Shown here: positions 63,945 through 64,000 of the stretch, piece after piece
Layout: every line of letters starts with the position of its first letter
How positions within the stretch are numbered: the stretch's first letter is position 1
Source of the DNA: Entomortierella parvispora
Taxonomy: Eukaryota; Mortierellomycota; Mortierellomycetes; Mortierellales; Mortierellaceae
DNA length: 64,000 bases
Assembly: GCA_963573315.1 (NCBI GenBank)
Contig: OY752143.1
Location: 1,364,001-1,428,000, forward strand
Direction of reading: 5' to 3'
Position numbers and translations under genes: made by a program
Notes under the pieces: generated by a model
Seen by the model: the letters and a program-made list of their open reading frames with translations, nothing else
The model's database searches: none
Told to the model about the DNA's origin: nothing

Positions 63945-64000
63945 ATGTCTCCCGGAAGAATTGCCAGCAACATCAAGGCTGCCCTCGGAGGTGCCAAAAA
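63945..64000 (+). CDS. 5' end of an unidentified gene (partial)
   Basis: An ATG in an A-rich CACAATG context after an A/C-rich leader opens a frame reading MSPGRIASNIKAALGGAKK to the window edge. Too short for family assignment; a small basic helical N-terminus is all that can be said. Confidence 0.5.
   Translation, partial: MSPGRIASNIKAALGGAK

Overview
The window reads as nuclear DNA of a filamentous fungus. The compact but intron-rich layout (most introns about 60-130 nt with GTAAGT-like donors, plus some of 600-900 nt near 5' ends), the F-box/LRR and Gcr1/Ndc10-like families, and the mixture of animal-like and yeast-like orthologues fit an early-diverging lineage such as Mortierellomycota or Mucoromycota. 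That placement is inference; no rRNA or other marker is present. I found no bacterial-type operons, tRNA or rRNA genes, or CRISPR arrays. Exon coordinates were built by hand from splice signals, phase continuity and family resemblance.

Layout. 1-8 kb: the 3' end of an F-box/Cys-rich gene (+), an F-box/LRR gene (+), an extra-terminal (NET) domain protein without a bromodomain (-), and an uncertain membrane-protein fragment (-). 8-15.7 kb: a four-exon universal stress protein (+), a polyamine-oxidase-like flavoenzyme (-) and a D-arabinose/L-galactose dehydrogenase-like aldo-keto reductase (+). 16-22.7 kb: a helicase-less Dicer-like RNase III (-), divergent from a sphingoid-base-phosphate phosphatase (+). 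24.5-28.5 kb: an APC amino-acid transporter with very long cytosolic tails (+). 28.7-35 kb: a stand-alone Gag-like gene (+), an RTT106-type histone chaperone (-), and a decayed Crypton-like (Ndc10/Gcr1) recombinase relic (+). 35-40.5 kb: a second F-box/LRR gene (+) and a HAL4/SAT4-type kinase (-). 42.8-54 kb, all on the minus strand: p34/AAGAB adaptin-binding protein, AIG1-like Thr/His hydrolase, glutamate-cysteine ligase modifier subunit, RWDD1/GIR2 and a lysophospholipid acyltransferase. 54.9-61.1 kb: phospholipase D (+), divergent from the acyltransferase. 61.9-64 kb: a papain-fold (LRAT/PPPDE-like) protein (-), a 77-residue putative myristoylated zinc-ribbon protein (+), and the 5' end of one more gene (+).

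Functional themes. Lipid signalling is represented by the sphingoid-phosphate phosphatase, AIG1-like hydrolase, acyltransferase and PLD; the last two are head to head and both act on phosphatidic acid. Stress and redox are represented by the USP, GCLM-like subunit, polyamine oxidase and aldo-keto reductase. The most unusual material is the Dicer-like protein with a complete RNase III catalytic quartet but no helicase, and the 28.7-35 kb block in which a stand-alone Gag-like gene and a recombinase relic flank a histone chaperone.
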